A DNA stretch of 64,000 nt, taken from assembly GCA_014860575.1 (NCBI GenBank), contig JACZJK010000005.1:1-64000 (forward strand), given 5' to 3'. The stretch comes from Bacteroidales bacterium. Its GTDB lineage: Bacteria > Bacteroidota > Bacteroidia > Bacteroidales > JAAYJT01. Shown one piece after another: positions 42,212 through 51,504 of the stretch (the stretch's first letter is position 1; each line of letters begins with the position of its first letter). A program made the translations under genes and the position numbers. A model generated the notes under the pieces. The model was not told the DNA's origin and ran no database searches. It saw only the letters and a program-made list of their open reading frames with translations.

Positions 42212-44101
42212 TTAATCTGGAAACTCCCTCAGCACTTCGTGCACGCCTTTATGCATTTCATACCAGAATTCGAAGGCGGCGGCAGGTTTGTCGCGGTCGA
42301 AAAATGCGAGCCAATGATCCAGGTCATTGTTTTTGGTGCTATCTACTTCTTTCTTCTTTTTCAGGAAGGTGTGAACCATATCAACGCAGCGTTCCGGCTC
42401 CCAGAAAACCGATGCATTACGGCTGGTAATGCGGCTGGCTGTGAGTTTTACTGAGCGCAGGAATTCCTCTTTTACACCAAAAATCTTGTCAATGATATCG
42501 GGCATGATGTCTTCGGCCCAGGCGCGGTGGAAGCGGCAAATGCCAAGATTGTCAATCATCAGTTCCATGATCATGCGTTTGGCGTTCGTACGGCCCAGCT
42601 CACGCGGAGGAATGAAATCACGGCCATAATACATATAGTATTTTCCCATGATGGCCATGGGCGAAAAAGCGCCGGGCGTCCAGTACTGATTGGGAACCAT
42701 CCATCCCTGGCGGGCAAAAGCAATGTAAACAAAACGATCCAGCACTTCCTTGCCTTTGATGCGTGAAAGCCTGCGAGCGAATTTTCTTGCACCGAATTGC
42801 ATTGAGAGTTTCCCTTCAGGTTCAACCATCTGATCCAACAGGGCAATTCCAAGTTTTGCATTGTGCATTGAATCCTTTACAACATCAAAGCCATCCAGGT
42901 TCCAACGGGGAGTTTCTTTTACACCAAGTTCTTCGGGTGTCAGCAAGCCGTCGTTCAGGCAATCCATAAGCCAGCTTAATACACCGCCAACTGAAATTGC
43001 ATCAAAGCCCAGGCTGTCGGCATGGTGGTTGAGTTGCTCGGCGGCACGCTGATCGAAAATTCCGCAAAGTGGTCCCATGGTCTGGTAAGGTTCGTAATCC
43101 TTTTTATATGGACCGTGCATTTTCTTGCAAACGGCAGCACAAGGCTCCCCACAATTTTTCTGTTGTTTGGTTTTGATGGTTTCCTCGTTGAACTGCTTCA
43201 GGTAGTGATCCAGCACAAAGCGCTGATGCAGATCTTTGCGCTGTTCTTCCGTCCAGTAAATCGTTTTATAATTGAAGGCCAGGATATTGCCCTCCATGCC
43301 GGCGTAGTTCACGCCAAAAGTGCCGCCGGTATTGAATTTTGGGTCGTAACGATATTTTGTGGTAACTTCGATGTCTTTCGCCGCCATCTTTTGGTTGTAC
43401 TTATCTGTGAACCACTCATCGGCCACCGAGCGGTCGCGGAAGTCTTCGTCAATGTGGGTACCCCCGTATATAATGCCAAGGATGCCATGACTCCGCAGCA
43501 TCTTAGTTCCGAACCCACCCCGGCCGGCCCAGGTGTCAACATAAGTGAGTTGCCCTTTCTTTACAGGTGCCGAGCCAATGGCGCCAAAATCAGAGTATAA
43601 CGAAGCCGGGCCTGTTGCCAATACCCGTGGGTCGTTTTCGTATCGCGAACCAAACATTTCGATGGCATGTTCCATCACGGCATACACACCCTTACGGCCT
43701 TGTTCCCAGATTATTTCGGGAACCGCCTCCACCAGTTCCACTTCAATTTCCTCGCCGTGGATACGATTAAGGTAAAGCAATGATGGGCGCGCAGCTTGCC
43801 CGATGATGGAAAGCATGTTGATGCCCAGGTCATCGAAAACCAGTGCAGCACCACCCATGGATGATATGAAGAAACCATGCCAGCAGGGCGAAATACCGGA
43901 AACAAACAATCGGTTCGAGCCGGGAAATACTGAACCGGCAAGCAGGCCTGCTCCAATGTTCAAGCTGTTGTACTTATGAGCAAGATGGATGCCCAAATCA
44001 ACGGGACCGAAAAAATCCCCTACACGGAAACGTTTCAATTTGTAAAAACCCGATGTGGCATCGAGCATGAGGACTTTGAGAAGGTGGTTGGCAGGTGGCA
44101 T
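42212..44101 (-). CDS. Aldehyde:ferredoxin oxidoreductase family protein (tungsten enzyme)
   Basis: A 629-residue AOR-family oxidoreductase. The pterin-binding N-terminal part (LFVSGISPCWHGFFISSMGG, VDTWAGRGGFGTKML) is followed by [4Fe-4S] cysteines in CGEPCAAVCKK and the later DNLGICRFH. The central GFDAISVGGVLSWLMD is typical. Such enzymes oxidise aldehydes or reduce carboxylic acids with ferredoxin, using a tungstopterin cofactor, in anaerobes. The substrate is unknown. No molybdopterin genes or ferredoxin gene are adjacent. Confidence 0.9.
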   Translation of the reverse strand: MPPANHLLKVLMLDATSGFYKLKRFRVGDFFGPVDLGIHLAHKYNSLNIGAGLLAGSVFPGSNRLFVSGISPCWHGFFISSMGGAALVFDDLGINMLSIIGQAARPSLLYLNRIHGEEIEVELVEAVPEIIWEQGRKGVYAVMEHAIEMFGSRYENDPRVLATGPASLYSDFGAIGSAPVKKGQLTYVDTWAGRGGFGTKMLRSHGILGIIYGGTHIDEDFRDRSVADEWFTDKYNQKMAAKDIEVTTKYRYDPKFNTGGTFGVNYAGMEGNILAFNYKTIYWTEEQRKDLHQRFVLDHYLKQFNEETIKTKQQKNCGEPCAAVCKKMHGPYKKDYEPYQTMGPLCGIFDQRAAEQLNHHADSLGFDAISVGGVLSWLMDCLNDGLLTPEELGVKETPRWNLDGFDVVKDSMHNAKLGIALLDQMVEPEGKLSMQFGARKFARRLSRIKGKEVLDRFVYIAFARQGWMVPNQYWTPGAFSPMAIMGKYYMYYGRDFIPPRELGRTNAKRMIMELMIDNLGICRFHRAWAEDIMPDIIDKIFGVKEEFLRSVKLTASRITSRNASVFWEPERCVDMVHTFLKKKKEVDSTKNNDLDHWLAFFDRDKPAAAFEFWYEMHKGVHEVLREFPD

Positions 44102-44207
44102 TATGTGATTTTTTGAAAAGTAAGACCAATTAATTTTTAAACACCGTCAGGTGCGGCGCACCCCTAAGGGTTCAAACCCGACTGAGTCTTTCAGACACTT
44201 CAATGTT

Positions 44208-45308
44208 TTAAAATCCCAACGGTCTGTAAGCAGCCATATCAATATCCCTGATGTTTTTAATCGGGCGGGGAGGGTTTAGTTCTTTGGCCAGGAAGTTATA
44301 TATTTTGATCCTGGTTTCTTTGGCAAACTTCGTATCCAGCCTGTCGAAGGAGTGTCCGCCAGGAATATCCTGAAAAACTTCGTATTCAAACTGCTTGCCT
44401 TCGGCTTTCAGGGCACGGATAAGGTGCTCCACTTCCAACACATAAACATCGTCGTCGTTGGTGTTGGTGTGGATAAGCAAAGGGGTTTGAAGCTTATGCG
44501 TATGGTTTACAGGCGAGCGGCGGCGGTATTCTTCAATGTTTTCGCGGGCGCTTGCACCAATATGGTGGTCGCCTGAAAAAAGTTTGCGGTATGAATCAGT
44601 GGCGTATCCCATCCTGGCCACCAGATCACTTACAGGAACCCCGGCAAAAGCCACCTGATATTCTTTCGGGTATTCGAATATGTTCATAAGGGCAATCATG
44701 CCACCATGGCTCCATCCAATAATGCCAATCCTTTTGGGATCAACAAATTCATAATTTTCAACCATGTAATCACGACTTGCTTTCACATCCTGGTTCTCAA
44801 GGCCGCCATAATCAATAGATTCATACATTTTACGGCCATAACCTGTGCTGCCACGGTATTCAGGCGCTACCACGATATATTGCTGGGATATCATTTCGCG
44901 GACAATATGGGCGTAATATGTTGTAAAATCGCCATGCACTCCCCCATGGGGCAATACCAGCAGTGGATATTTTTTTGACGGGTCAATATCGCGGGGGATA
45001 AAAATATAGGTGTAAAACCTGATTGGGTTGAGTGCGCCCATTGCATCAGGATTTTGAACCTGAGCAGGAGGCGGGCCGGTAATAAACACCTTGTCAATGA
45101 AAGCCACATCGCCAACACGGTTCAGCCAGGCCAGGTCGTCAACTGCTTTGTTAATTGCATCAATTCTGTGACCCAGATCATCAAATTTCTGATTTATAAG
45201 CTGTATGATCTGATCTTCTTTGCTTTCCTGTGCATGAGCCAGAAAATTCGTAGTTAATAAAACTGCCAATAATGTCAAGACTTTAAACCGGTAATTCTTG
45301 TTTGTCAT
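44208..45308 (-). CDS. Exported S9-family-like serine peptidase / alpha/beta hydrolase
   Basis: A 366-residue exported protein, signal peptide 1-26 ending FLAHAQ. The catalytic domain has LVLPHGGVHGDF, the nucleophile elbow GIIGWSHGGMIAL (Ser near 198), acidic residues in HTNTNDDDVYVLE and the His in IPGGHSFDR, matching prolyl oligopeptidase-type hydrolases but without the beta-propeller. It probably hydrolyses peptides in the periplasm. A coiled segment (LINQKFDDLGHRIDAINKAV) precedes the catalytic domain. Confidence 0.82.
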   Translation of the reverse strand: MTNKNYRFKVLTLLAVLLTTNFLAHAQESKEDQIIQLINQKFDDLGHRIDAINKAVDDLAWLNRVGDVAFIDKVFITGPPPAQVQNPDAMGALNPIRFYTYIFIPRDIDPSKKYPLLVLPHGGVHGDFTTYYAHIVREMISQQYIVVAPEYRGSTGYGRKMYESIDYGGLENQDVKASRDYMVENYEFVDPKRIGIIGWSHGGMIALMNIFEYPKEYQVAFAGVPVSDLVARMGYATDSYRKLFSGDHHIGASARENIEEYRRRSPVNHTHKLQTPLLIHTNTNDDDVYVLEVEHLIRALKAEGKQFEYEVFQDIPGGHSFDRLDTKFAKETRIKIYNFLAKELNPPRPIKNIRDIDMAAYRPLGF

Positions 45309-45491
45309 AGTGTGTGGTGTTAGGTGTATTTTTGTTTTCAGGCATTAAAATTAGAAATTCTTTGCGACTTGGATAGCTGGCTTTAAACATGCAATTAAAA
45401 ACTATTTATTATCGGCTACCAATTCTCTTTAGATCAATTCTAAACTGTATAGATTCTTCGGTATTTCCTTTCCCGAACCAAAATAAGCTGG

Positions 45492-45499
45492 TAATTTTG
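45492..45499 (+). promoter_or_regulatory. -7 promoter element of the methylmalonyl-CoA operon
   Basis: TAATTTTG matches TAnnTTTG, 16 bases before the ATG of the epimerase gene. The -33 match (TTTC near 45469) is weak. Confidence 0.5.
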
Positions 45500-45515
45500 C
45501 AAAAATTTTCAGATT

Positions 45516-45932
45516 ATGAAACCTACTCATATTGAACACATTGGTATTGCAGTCAGCAATCTCGACGAGAGTATTAAATTTTACGAAGATGTACTTGGTT
45601 TCAAATGTTATGCGATCGAAGAAGTGAAGGATCAGAAAGTAAGAACCGCATTTTTTATGGTGGGTCAAACCAAAATAGAATTACTGGAGTCAACCGATCC
45701 GGAAGGTCCAATTGGTAAATTTATTGAAAAACGTGGCGAGGGAGTTCATCATATCGCTTATGCTGTTGAAGGCCTCGAGGATGCATTGGCCCATATGGAA
45801 AACAAAGGTATAAGGCTGATTGACCAGCAACCTCGTAAAGGCGCTGAAGGTTTGCATATTGCATTTCTCCATCCAAAGTCAACCGGTGGTGTACTTACCG
45901 AACTTTGCGAAAATAAAGAGAAAAGCCGGTAG
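45516..45932 (+). CDS. mce: Methylmalonyl-CoA epimerase
   Basis: A 138-residue VOC-fold epimerase that interconverts the (R) and (S) forms of methylmalonyl-CoA. Metal ligands lie in THIEHIGIAVSNLDESIKFY (His), GEGVHHIAYAVE (His) and GVLTELCE (Glu). It is the first gene of a run encoding the methylmalonyl-CoA decarboxylase complex, so it supplies the correct stereoisomer in the succinate-to-propionate route. Confidence 0.95.
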   Translation: MKPTHIEHIGIAVSNLDESIKFYEDVLGFKCYAIEEVKDQKVRTAFFMVGQTKIELLESTDPEGPIGKFIEKRGEGVHHIAYAVEGLEDALAHMENKGIRLIDQQPRKGAEGLHIAFLHPKSTGGVLTELCENKEKSR

Positions 45933-46031
45933 TATTCAGGAAGTCAGATAATTACACTGACTACTACCAACATTGATTATCGGACTTCGAAACTATACTA
46001 ACAGAAATATAACTCTCTAACATAAAACAAC

Positions 46032-47591
46032 ATGGAGCGTCAGGAAAAAATTAACCAGCTCATCAAGTTACGTGAAAAAGCTAAATTAGGTGGCGGCGAA
46101 AAAAGGATAGAATCTCAACATGCAAAAGGTAAGTTTACAGCCCGGGAACGTATAGATATGCTGCTCGATGAAGGCAGCTTCGAAGAATTTGATATGTTTG
46201 TAACCCACCGCTGTACGGAGTTTGGTCTTTCGGATCAGTTATTCCTTGGTGATGGAGTTGTAACCGGGCATGGTACCATTGATGGCCGGGTAGTGTATGT
46301 ATTTTCGCAGGATTTTACCGTAATGGGTGGTTCTTTATCCGAAACCCATGCAAAGAAAATTTGTAAAGTATTGGATCAGGCCATGAAGGTGGGTGCTCCT
46401 GTAATCGGGATTAACGACAGCGGTGGAGCACGCATCCAGGAAGGTGTACTTAGCCTTGCCGGATACGCTGATATTTTTCAGAGAAATATCATGGCTTCGG
46501 GTGTGATCCCACAAATATCTGCAATTTTTGGCCCCTGCGCCGGTGGCGCAGTTTATTCTCCCGCCCTCACTGATGTAATTATCATGAGCGAGAAAAATAG
46601 TTACATGTTTGTTACCGGCCCTAAGGTTACAAAAGCCGTTACTGGCGAAGACATCTCAGTTGAAGATCTGGGTGGTGCTGATGTACACACCGGTAAATCC
46701 GGTATCGCACATTTCAAAGCCGAAAGCGAAGAAGAAGGAATATTGCTGATAAGGAAACTTCTGGAATATTTGCCTTCCAATAACCTTGAAGATCCGCCTG
46801 CAACCGAATGCAATGATCCTATTAACCGCCTCGAGGATGACTTGAACCAGATCATACCGGCAAACCCAAGCCAACCTTATGATGTTAAAGACATTATCTA
46901 CACTATTGTTGATAATAATGAGTTTTTGGAGATGCATCGCCATTATGCCAAAAATATTGTGGTAGGTTTCGCAAAGTTCAATGGCATGCCTGTTGGTATT
47001 GTTGCCAACCAACCAAAATTTCTTGCAGGGGTTCTCGATATTGATGCCTCAAGAAAAGCAGCCCGTTTTGTACGTTTCTGTGATGCATTTAACGTTCCGA
47101 TTGTAACCTTGGTGGATGTTCCTGGATTTCTCCCTGGCAGCCGGCAGGAGCATGGCGGCATCATCATTCATGGCGCCAAGCTGTTGTTTGCGTATGGTGA
47201 AGCAACGGTTCCGAAAGTAACTGTAACTTTAAGAAAATCCTATGGCGGAGCCCACGATGTCATGAGTTCAAAGCAATTGCGTGGCGATATCAATTACGCC
47301 TGGCCTTCAGCCGAAATTGCAGTGATGGGTGCAAAAGGTGCAATTGAAGTGCTTGAAGGAAGCACGCTTGCAAAAATGGAAGATCCTGCATTGAAAATGG
47401 AATATCTTTTACAAAAAGAAGCGGAATATATTAACAAGTTTGCAAATCCGTATGAAGCCGCCAAGCACGGTTATATTGATGATATAATTGAACCCCGGAA
47501 CACCCGTTTCCGCGTGATCCGGGCTTTACAGGCCTTAGCAACAAAGAAAGATACCAACCCACCAAAAAAACATTGCAACCTGCCACTCTAA
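46032..47591 (+). CDS. mmdA: Methylmalonyl-CoA decarboxylase/carboxyltransferase alpha subunit
   Basis: A 519-residue biotin-dependent carboxyltransferase of the PccB/MmdA type. Motifs: [20 protein letters not shown], the acyl-CoA site [14 protein letters not shown] with [15 protein letters not shown], and the C-terminal biotin-side [20 protein letters not shown] with [14 protein letters not shown]. With the linked OadG-, biotin- and OadB-type subunits it moves CO2 from methylmalonyl-CoA to biotin, forming propionyl-CoA and driving Na+ export. It could also work as part of propionyl-CoA carboxylase, but no biotin carboxylase gene is adjacent. Confidence 0.93.
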   Translation: MERQEKINQLIKLREKAKLGGGEKRIESQHAKGKFTARERIDMLLDEGSFEEFDMFVTHRCTEFGLSDQLFLGDGVVTGHGTIDGRVVYVFSQDFTVMGGSLSETHAKKICKVLDQAMKVGAPVIGINDSGGARIQEGVLSLAGYADIFQRNIMASGVIPQISAIFGPCAGGAVYSPALTDVIIMSEKNSYMFVTGPKVTKAVTGEDISVEDLGGADVHTGKSGIAHFKAESEEEGILLIRKLLEYLPSNNLEDPPATECNDPINRLEDDLNQIIPANPSQPYDVKDIIYTIVDNNEFLEMHRHYAKNIVVGFAKFNGMPVGIVANQPKFLAGVLDIDASRKAARFVRFCDAFNVPIVTLVDVPGFLPGSRQEHGGIIIHGAKLLFAYGEATVPKVTVTLRKSYGGAHDVMSSKQLRGDINYAWPSAEIAVMGAKGAIEVLEGSTLAKMEDPALKMEYLLQKEAEYINKFANPYEAAKHGYIDDIIEPRNTRFRVIRALQALATKKDTNPPKKHCNLPL

Positions 47592-47719
47592 AAACCTAAG
47601 TATAACAGGAAGCAACGTGACAAAGGGTAGCAAAAAGTGAAGAAACATAGAAGAGCGGCAATAACAATGATTAACATTGAAATTTGAATCTGGAATTTTG
47701 AATATTAAATAAAAACAGA

Positions 47720-48088
47720 ATGGAGTTCGCTAAAATCAATTTCGACTTTTCCGCCATTGATGGTTTTGCCCTCACAGTAACGGTGGTAGGCTACGGAATC
47801 GTGTTTATTGCATTGGTCTTCATGTACTTTGTTTATACATTAATGCCAAAGGTTATCAATATGAATATCAGGCAGAAGCTGCGCAGACAGGGACGGCATA
47901 AAGAAGCTGAAAAAACTACGCTTGATATTACAGGTGAGGTTAATGCTGCAATTAGTTTGGCTCTTCACCTTTACTTTGACGAAATGCATGATGAGGAAAG
48001 CAATATTGTTACAATTAAAAAAGTAAATAAGCGCTACTCGCCCTGGAGTTCAAAGATTTATGGATTGAATACATATCATCGGAATTGA
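47720..48088 (+). CDS. mmdD: OadG-type delta/gamma subunit of the Na+ pump decarboxylase
   Basis: A 122-residue protein with one N-terminal membrane helix (GFALTVTVVGYGIVFIALVF) and a basic, then acidic soluble tail, matching the OadG/MmdD anchor subunit. It links the carboxyltransferase to the OadB-type membrane subunit and helps assembly. It lies between the alpha and biotin-carrier genes, as in other Bacteroidota. Confidence 0.85.
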   Translation: MEFAKINFDFSAIDGFALTVTVVGYGIVFIALVFMYFVYTLMPKVINMNIRQKLRRQGRHKEAEKTTLDITGEVNAAISLALHLYFDEMHDEESNIVTIKKVNKRYSPWSSKIYGLNTYHRN

Positions 48089-48167
48089 AATTTTTAGAGC
48101 CAGAACTTCATTCTCATAATAGTAGCTTTATAAACCAATAAATAATCGTCAGCTAAAAATATCCAAA

Positions 48168-48602
48168 ATGAAGAAGTTTCAATTTACCATTAGTGGAAAT
48201 AAATACGATGTTGAACTCAAGAGATTCGAGGAAAACATTGCTGAAGTTGAAGTCAACGGTACACAATACACTGTGGAGGTTCACAGGGAGATTAAAACCA
48301 GCAAAACCCCTAAACTGGTAAGGTCTGAAGTTGCGCCACCTACCCGTTCTGAATCAAAGATTAAAAAATCTATAACCGTTTCAACACATGCCATTATTGC
48401 TCCTTTACCTGGTACCGTTCTGGCAATCATGGTCAAAGAAGGCGATGCTGTGAAAAAAGGCACCGCACTGCTTACCTACGATGCAATGAAAATGGAAAAC
48501 AGCATCGTGGCCGAAAAGGACGGAACTGTGAAATCCATCAGGGTAATTGTCGGACAAAACTTTTTACAAGGCGATACTTTGGTTGATATTACTACTTCCT
48601 AA
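48168..48602 (+). CDS. mmdC: Biotin carboxyl carrier subunit
   Basis: A 144-residue protein with a C-terminal biotinyl domain. The biotin lysine is in YDAMKMENSI, and GTVLAIMVKEGDAVKKGTAL is the first half of the barrel. The N-terminal part is a beta-rich interaction domain followed by a Pro/Ser linker (SEVAPPTRSESK). It shuttles the carboxyl group from MmdA to MmdB. Confidence 0.93.
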   Translation: MKKFQFTISGNKYDVELKRFEENIAEVEVNGTQYTVEVHREIKTSKTPKLVRSEVAPPTRSESKIKKSITVSTHAIIAPLPGTVLAIMVKEGDAVKKGTALLTYDAMKMENSIVAEKDGTVKSIRVIVGQNFLQGDTLVDITTS

Positions 48603-48651
48603 TTGTCAAAAAAAAATACTACGGCCTTAACCAAACACTAAGTCTCATCAG

Positions 48652-49995
48652 ATGAAAAGATTTTATACGATACTGGGTATATTTGGCATTATCACCCTGG
48701 CTAGCTTTGTAGCTGCAAATATTGACAGCGTCAGAACTGAAACAATTTCCGAGCTTATTTCCGTGAACGAGGATAGTGTTAGAGAAGCAAATAGTGAGAA
48801 AGATGAAGATGAATTAATGACGATGTTGCATGAAACCGAAGAAGCTACTGAATCGGGGTTAAAAAAGTTCTGGAGCTATACTGGGTTCAGAAATGTTCAG
48901 CACGGTAACCTGATCATGATCATTGTCGGGTTAATCTTTATTTATCTGGCCATCAGATATGACTATGAACCATTGTTGCTAATTCCCATTGGTACAGGCA
49001 TACTCTTAGGCAACATACCTTTTTTTCAGGATGGAGGAACCAACCTTCAGCTAGGAATTTATCAGGAAGGAAGCGTGTTAAATTATCTTTATTTTGGTGT
49101 CACAAAAGGCATTTATCCACCTTTGATCTTTCTTGGAATTGGTGCAATGACTGATTTTTCATCACTTATATCCAATCCTAGGCTAATGTTGCTGGGAGCT
49201 GCTGCCCAGATTGGAATATTTTTGACATTTATTAGCGCCCTTGCATTTGGATTTGATATCCGGGAAGCCGGGTCAATCGGAATAATTGGGGGCGCCGATG
49301 GCCCTACTGCTATATTTCTTTCCTCTCAGCTTGCACCTGCACTCATTGGCCCCATTGCTATTGCGGCTTATTCTTACATGGCGCTTGTTCCTGTGATCCA
49401 GCCTCCAATCATGCGGCTGCTTACCAATAAGAAAGAACGAGTGATTAAAATGAAGCCTCCACGTACTGTTTCAAAACTTGAGAAAATCCTGTTCCCAATC
49501 ATCGGTTTATTGTTTACAACTTTTATCTCGCCCAGCGCCCTTCCTTTGCTCGGTATGCTGTTTTTTGGTAATATTCTTAAGGAAAGTGGAGTAACCAAAC
49601 GCCTTGCTGATACGGCACGAACCTCTATGATTGATATAGTAACTATCATCCTGGGTCTTACCGTTGGTGCCTCTACACAAGCCGATGTATTCCTCACCAA
49701 ACAATCAGTGTTTATTTTTATTCTTGGGGCCATTTCATTCATGGTGGCAACAGCCGGAGGAGTTATCTTCGCGAAGATCATGAACCTATTCCTGAAAGAT
49801 GACCAAAAAATAAATCCTCTTGTTGGAGCCGCCGGTGTTTCGGCAGTTCCTGATAGTGCACGCGTTGTTCAGCTCGAAGGGCTAAAGTACGATCCTTCAA
49901 ACCATCTGCTCATGCACGCTATGGCGCCGAATGTGGCTGGTGTGATTGGTTCAGCGGTTGCAGCCGGTATTTTAATGAGTTTTCTTCTAAACTAA
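48652..49995 (+). CDS. mmdB: Na+-translocating decarboxylase beta subunit
   Basis: A 447-residue OadB/MmdB membrane protein. After an N-terminal helix and an acidic loop (EKDEDELMTMLHETEEATES) come about ten helices. The Na+ and CO2 site motif GIIGGADGPTAIFLSSQLAP carries the essential Asp. The terminal GAAGVSAVPDSARVVQ and NVAGVIGSAVAAG are conserved. It decarboxylates carboxybiotin and exports Na+. The 50-70 residues before the family core are longer than in classical OadB, a feature common in Bacteroidota homologues. Confidence 0.94.
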   Translation: MKRFYTILGIFGIITLASFVAANIDSVRTETISELISVNEDSVREANSEKDEDELMTMLHETEEATESGLKKFWSYTGFRNVQHGNLIMIIVGLIFIYLAIRYDYEPLLLIPIGTGILLGNIPFFQDGGTNLQLGIYQEGSVLNYLYFGVTKGIYPPLIFLGIGAMTDFSSLISNPRLMLLGAAAQIGIFLTFISALAFGFDIREAGSIGIIGGADGPTAIFLSSQLAPALIGPIAIAAYSYMALVPVIQPPIMRLLTNKKERVIKMKPPRTVSKLEKILFPIIGLLFTTFISPSALPLLGMLFFGNILKESGVTKRLADTARTSMIDIVTIILGLTVGASTQADVFLTKQSVFIFILGAISFMVATAGGVIFAKIMNLFLKDDQKINPLVGAAGVSAVPDSARVVQLEGLKYDPSNHLLMHAMAPNVAGVIGSAVAAGILMSFLLN

Positions 49996-49999
49996 AAAT

Positions 50000-50626
50000 A
50001 TGTTAATAATCGGAATTGCCGGCGGCTCGGGGTCGGGCAAATCAACGGTGGTAAAAAAAATCACCAAACTGCTTCCCAAAGATTCTGTGCTGGTTATTCC
50101 GCAGGATGCATACTATCGTGATAATGGCCACCTCTCTCCTGAAGAAAGAGCCCGAATCAACTTCGATCATCCGTCATCTATTGAGTTCAACCTGCTTATC
50201 AAACATCTGGATCTTCTTCGTGAGGGAAGTTCTGTGCAAATGCCGATCTATTCTTACCTTACCTGTGCCAGGGCAAAAGAGACCATCACCATAAATCCCA
50301 AAGCTGTTCTGATTGTGGAAGGGATTCTTATCCTCACCAATCCCCGGATGCGGGATCGAATGGATGTGAAAGTATATGTTGATGCAGATGCAGACGACAG
50401 GCTGATGCGGGTTATACGCCGCGATATTGAAGAACGTGGCCGCTCGTTTATCCAGGTGCTCGACCACTATGAAAAGTTTGTAAAACCCATGCATCTTCTT
50501 TTTATTGAGCCATCAAAGCGGTACGCCGATATTATCGTCCCTCTTGGCGGAACCAATAAAGTGGCCATTGATATCCTCTCCTCCAGAATTATCCAACAGC
50601 TAAAGGAAAGCCACCCACCTCAATAA
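50000..50626 (+). CDS. udk: Uridine kinase
   Basis: A 208-residue P-loop kinase with GIAGGSGSGKST at residues 5-16, QDAYYRD substrate loop, NFDHPSSIEFNLL and RRDIEERGRSF. It phosphorylates uridine and cytidine in pyrimidine salvage. It begins 4 bases after mmdB, so it is probably in the same transcript although its pathway is unrelated. Confidence 0.94.
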   Translation: MLIIGIAGGSGSGKSTVVKKITKLLPKDSVLVIPQDAYYRDNGHLSPEERARINFDHPSSIEFNLLIKHLDLLREGSSVQMPIYSYLTCARAKETITINPKAVLIVEGILILTNPRMRDRMDVKVYVDADADDRLMRVIRRDIEERGRSFIQVLDHYEKFVKPMHLLFIEPSKRYADIIVPLGGTNKVAIDILSSRIIQQLKESHPPQ

Positions 50627-50921
50627 ATGATTGAATTCCGGTGACATAATGTCGGCCTGCTTTCGGTTCTGAACGCCAAAATTTCAGCCATACTGTTTGG
50701 GATCCTCAAACAGAAACATAGCTTACAAAATCTGTTTTTCATTTCAAGCGCTGAAAAATCAACATTTTTCAAGCTATTAAACCTCATTTCAATAACCGTA
50801 CGATAGGTTTTAGCATTCTACGATGGCACAAAACTTGAAAAGCTATATCGCATAACCACATAAAAAGGTTCGAAAAAAACTACAAACTAATGTCTAATTT
50901 TAAATAATGGAGGATTGAGTT

Positions 50922-51353
50922 ATGTTACCAATGTTAAGAAGAAGAAATGCTTTTCCAGGTATGGTAGATGAATTTTTCGGCAAGGATTTCCTGTCCAACT
51001 TTCTCGACACCCAAACCGGCATAAGCATGCCGTCGGTGAACATCGTCGAAGGCAAAAATGATTTCAGGATCGAAGTTGCTGCTCCTGGTCTGGAGAAAAA
51101 AGACTTTAAGATCAACCTGGAAAACAATGTGCTGACAATCTCATCAGAAAAAGAAGTGAAAGATGAGCAAGCTGATGACAAATACATGCGCAGAGAGTTC
51201 AGCTACAGTTCATTCCAGCGTTCATTTGCTTTGCCCAATACGGTAGAAGCCGAAAAAATCAACGCCAATTACAAAAACGGGGTGCTCAACCTCGTAATTC
51301 CAAAAAAAGAAGAAGCAAAAGAAAAACCTGCCCGCACTATCAGTATCTCATAA
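50922..51353 (+). CDS. Small heat-shock protein, Hsp20 family
   Basis: A 143-residue alpha-crystallin-domain chaperone: NIVEGKNDFRIEVAAPGLEK, FKINLENNVLTISSEKE, EFSYSSFQRSFALPNTVEAE and the C-terminal GVLNLVIPKKEE. It holds unfolding proteins during stress. A strong GGAGGA ribosome site lies 8 bases before the ATG, which fits high expression. The 295-base upstream region carries no gene; a 7-bp hairpin (50693-50713) probably follows udk. A terminator follows at 51400. Confidence 0.94.
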   Translation: MLPMLRRRNAFPGMVDEFFGKDFLSNFLDTQTGISMPSVNIVEGKNDFRIEVAAPGLEKKDFKINLENNVLTISSEKEVKDEQADDKYMRREFSYSSFQRSFALPNTVEAEKINANYKNGVLNLVIPKKEEAKEKPARTISIS

Positions 51354-51399
51354 AGCAGTTGATTAAAACAAAATTATTTCTGTTAACAGATTAATTGGT

Positions 51400-51430
51400 A
51401 GAGACGCAATGAATTGCGTCTCTTTTTTTT
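51400..51430 (+). terminator. Intrinsic terminator after hsp20
   Basis: AGAGACGCAAT pairs with ATTGCGTCTCT around a 2-base loop and runs into eight T. A degenerate second copy of the stem sequence (AGACGCAATGCATTGCCTCT) is at 51444-51463. Confidence 0.9.
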
Positions 51431-51504
51431 AATCGTTTCAGAAAGACGCAATGCATTGCCTCTCTGCGCATTTTGTCTATTTTTGTGCGTAAATCCCCAG
51501 CACA

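Noticed and set aside
45492..45515. Riboswitch ahead of the methylmalonyl-CoA operon
   Set aside because: The leader between the -7 element and the ATG is only 16 bases, too short for any known riboswitch.
50627..50921. Heat-shock regulatory hairpin (CIRCE-like) upstream of hsp20
   Set aside because: No TTAGCACTC-N9-GAGTGCTAA type repeat; only a weak 7-bp hairpin close to the udk end.
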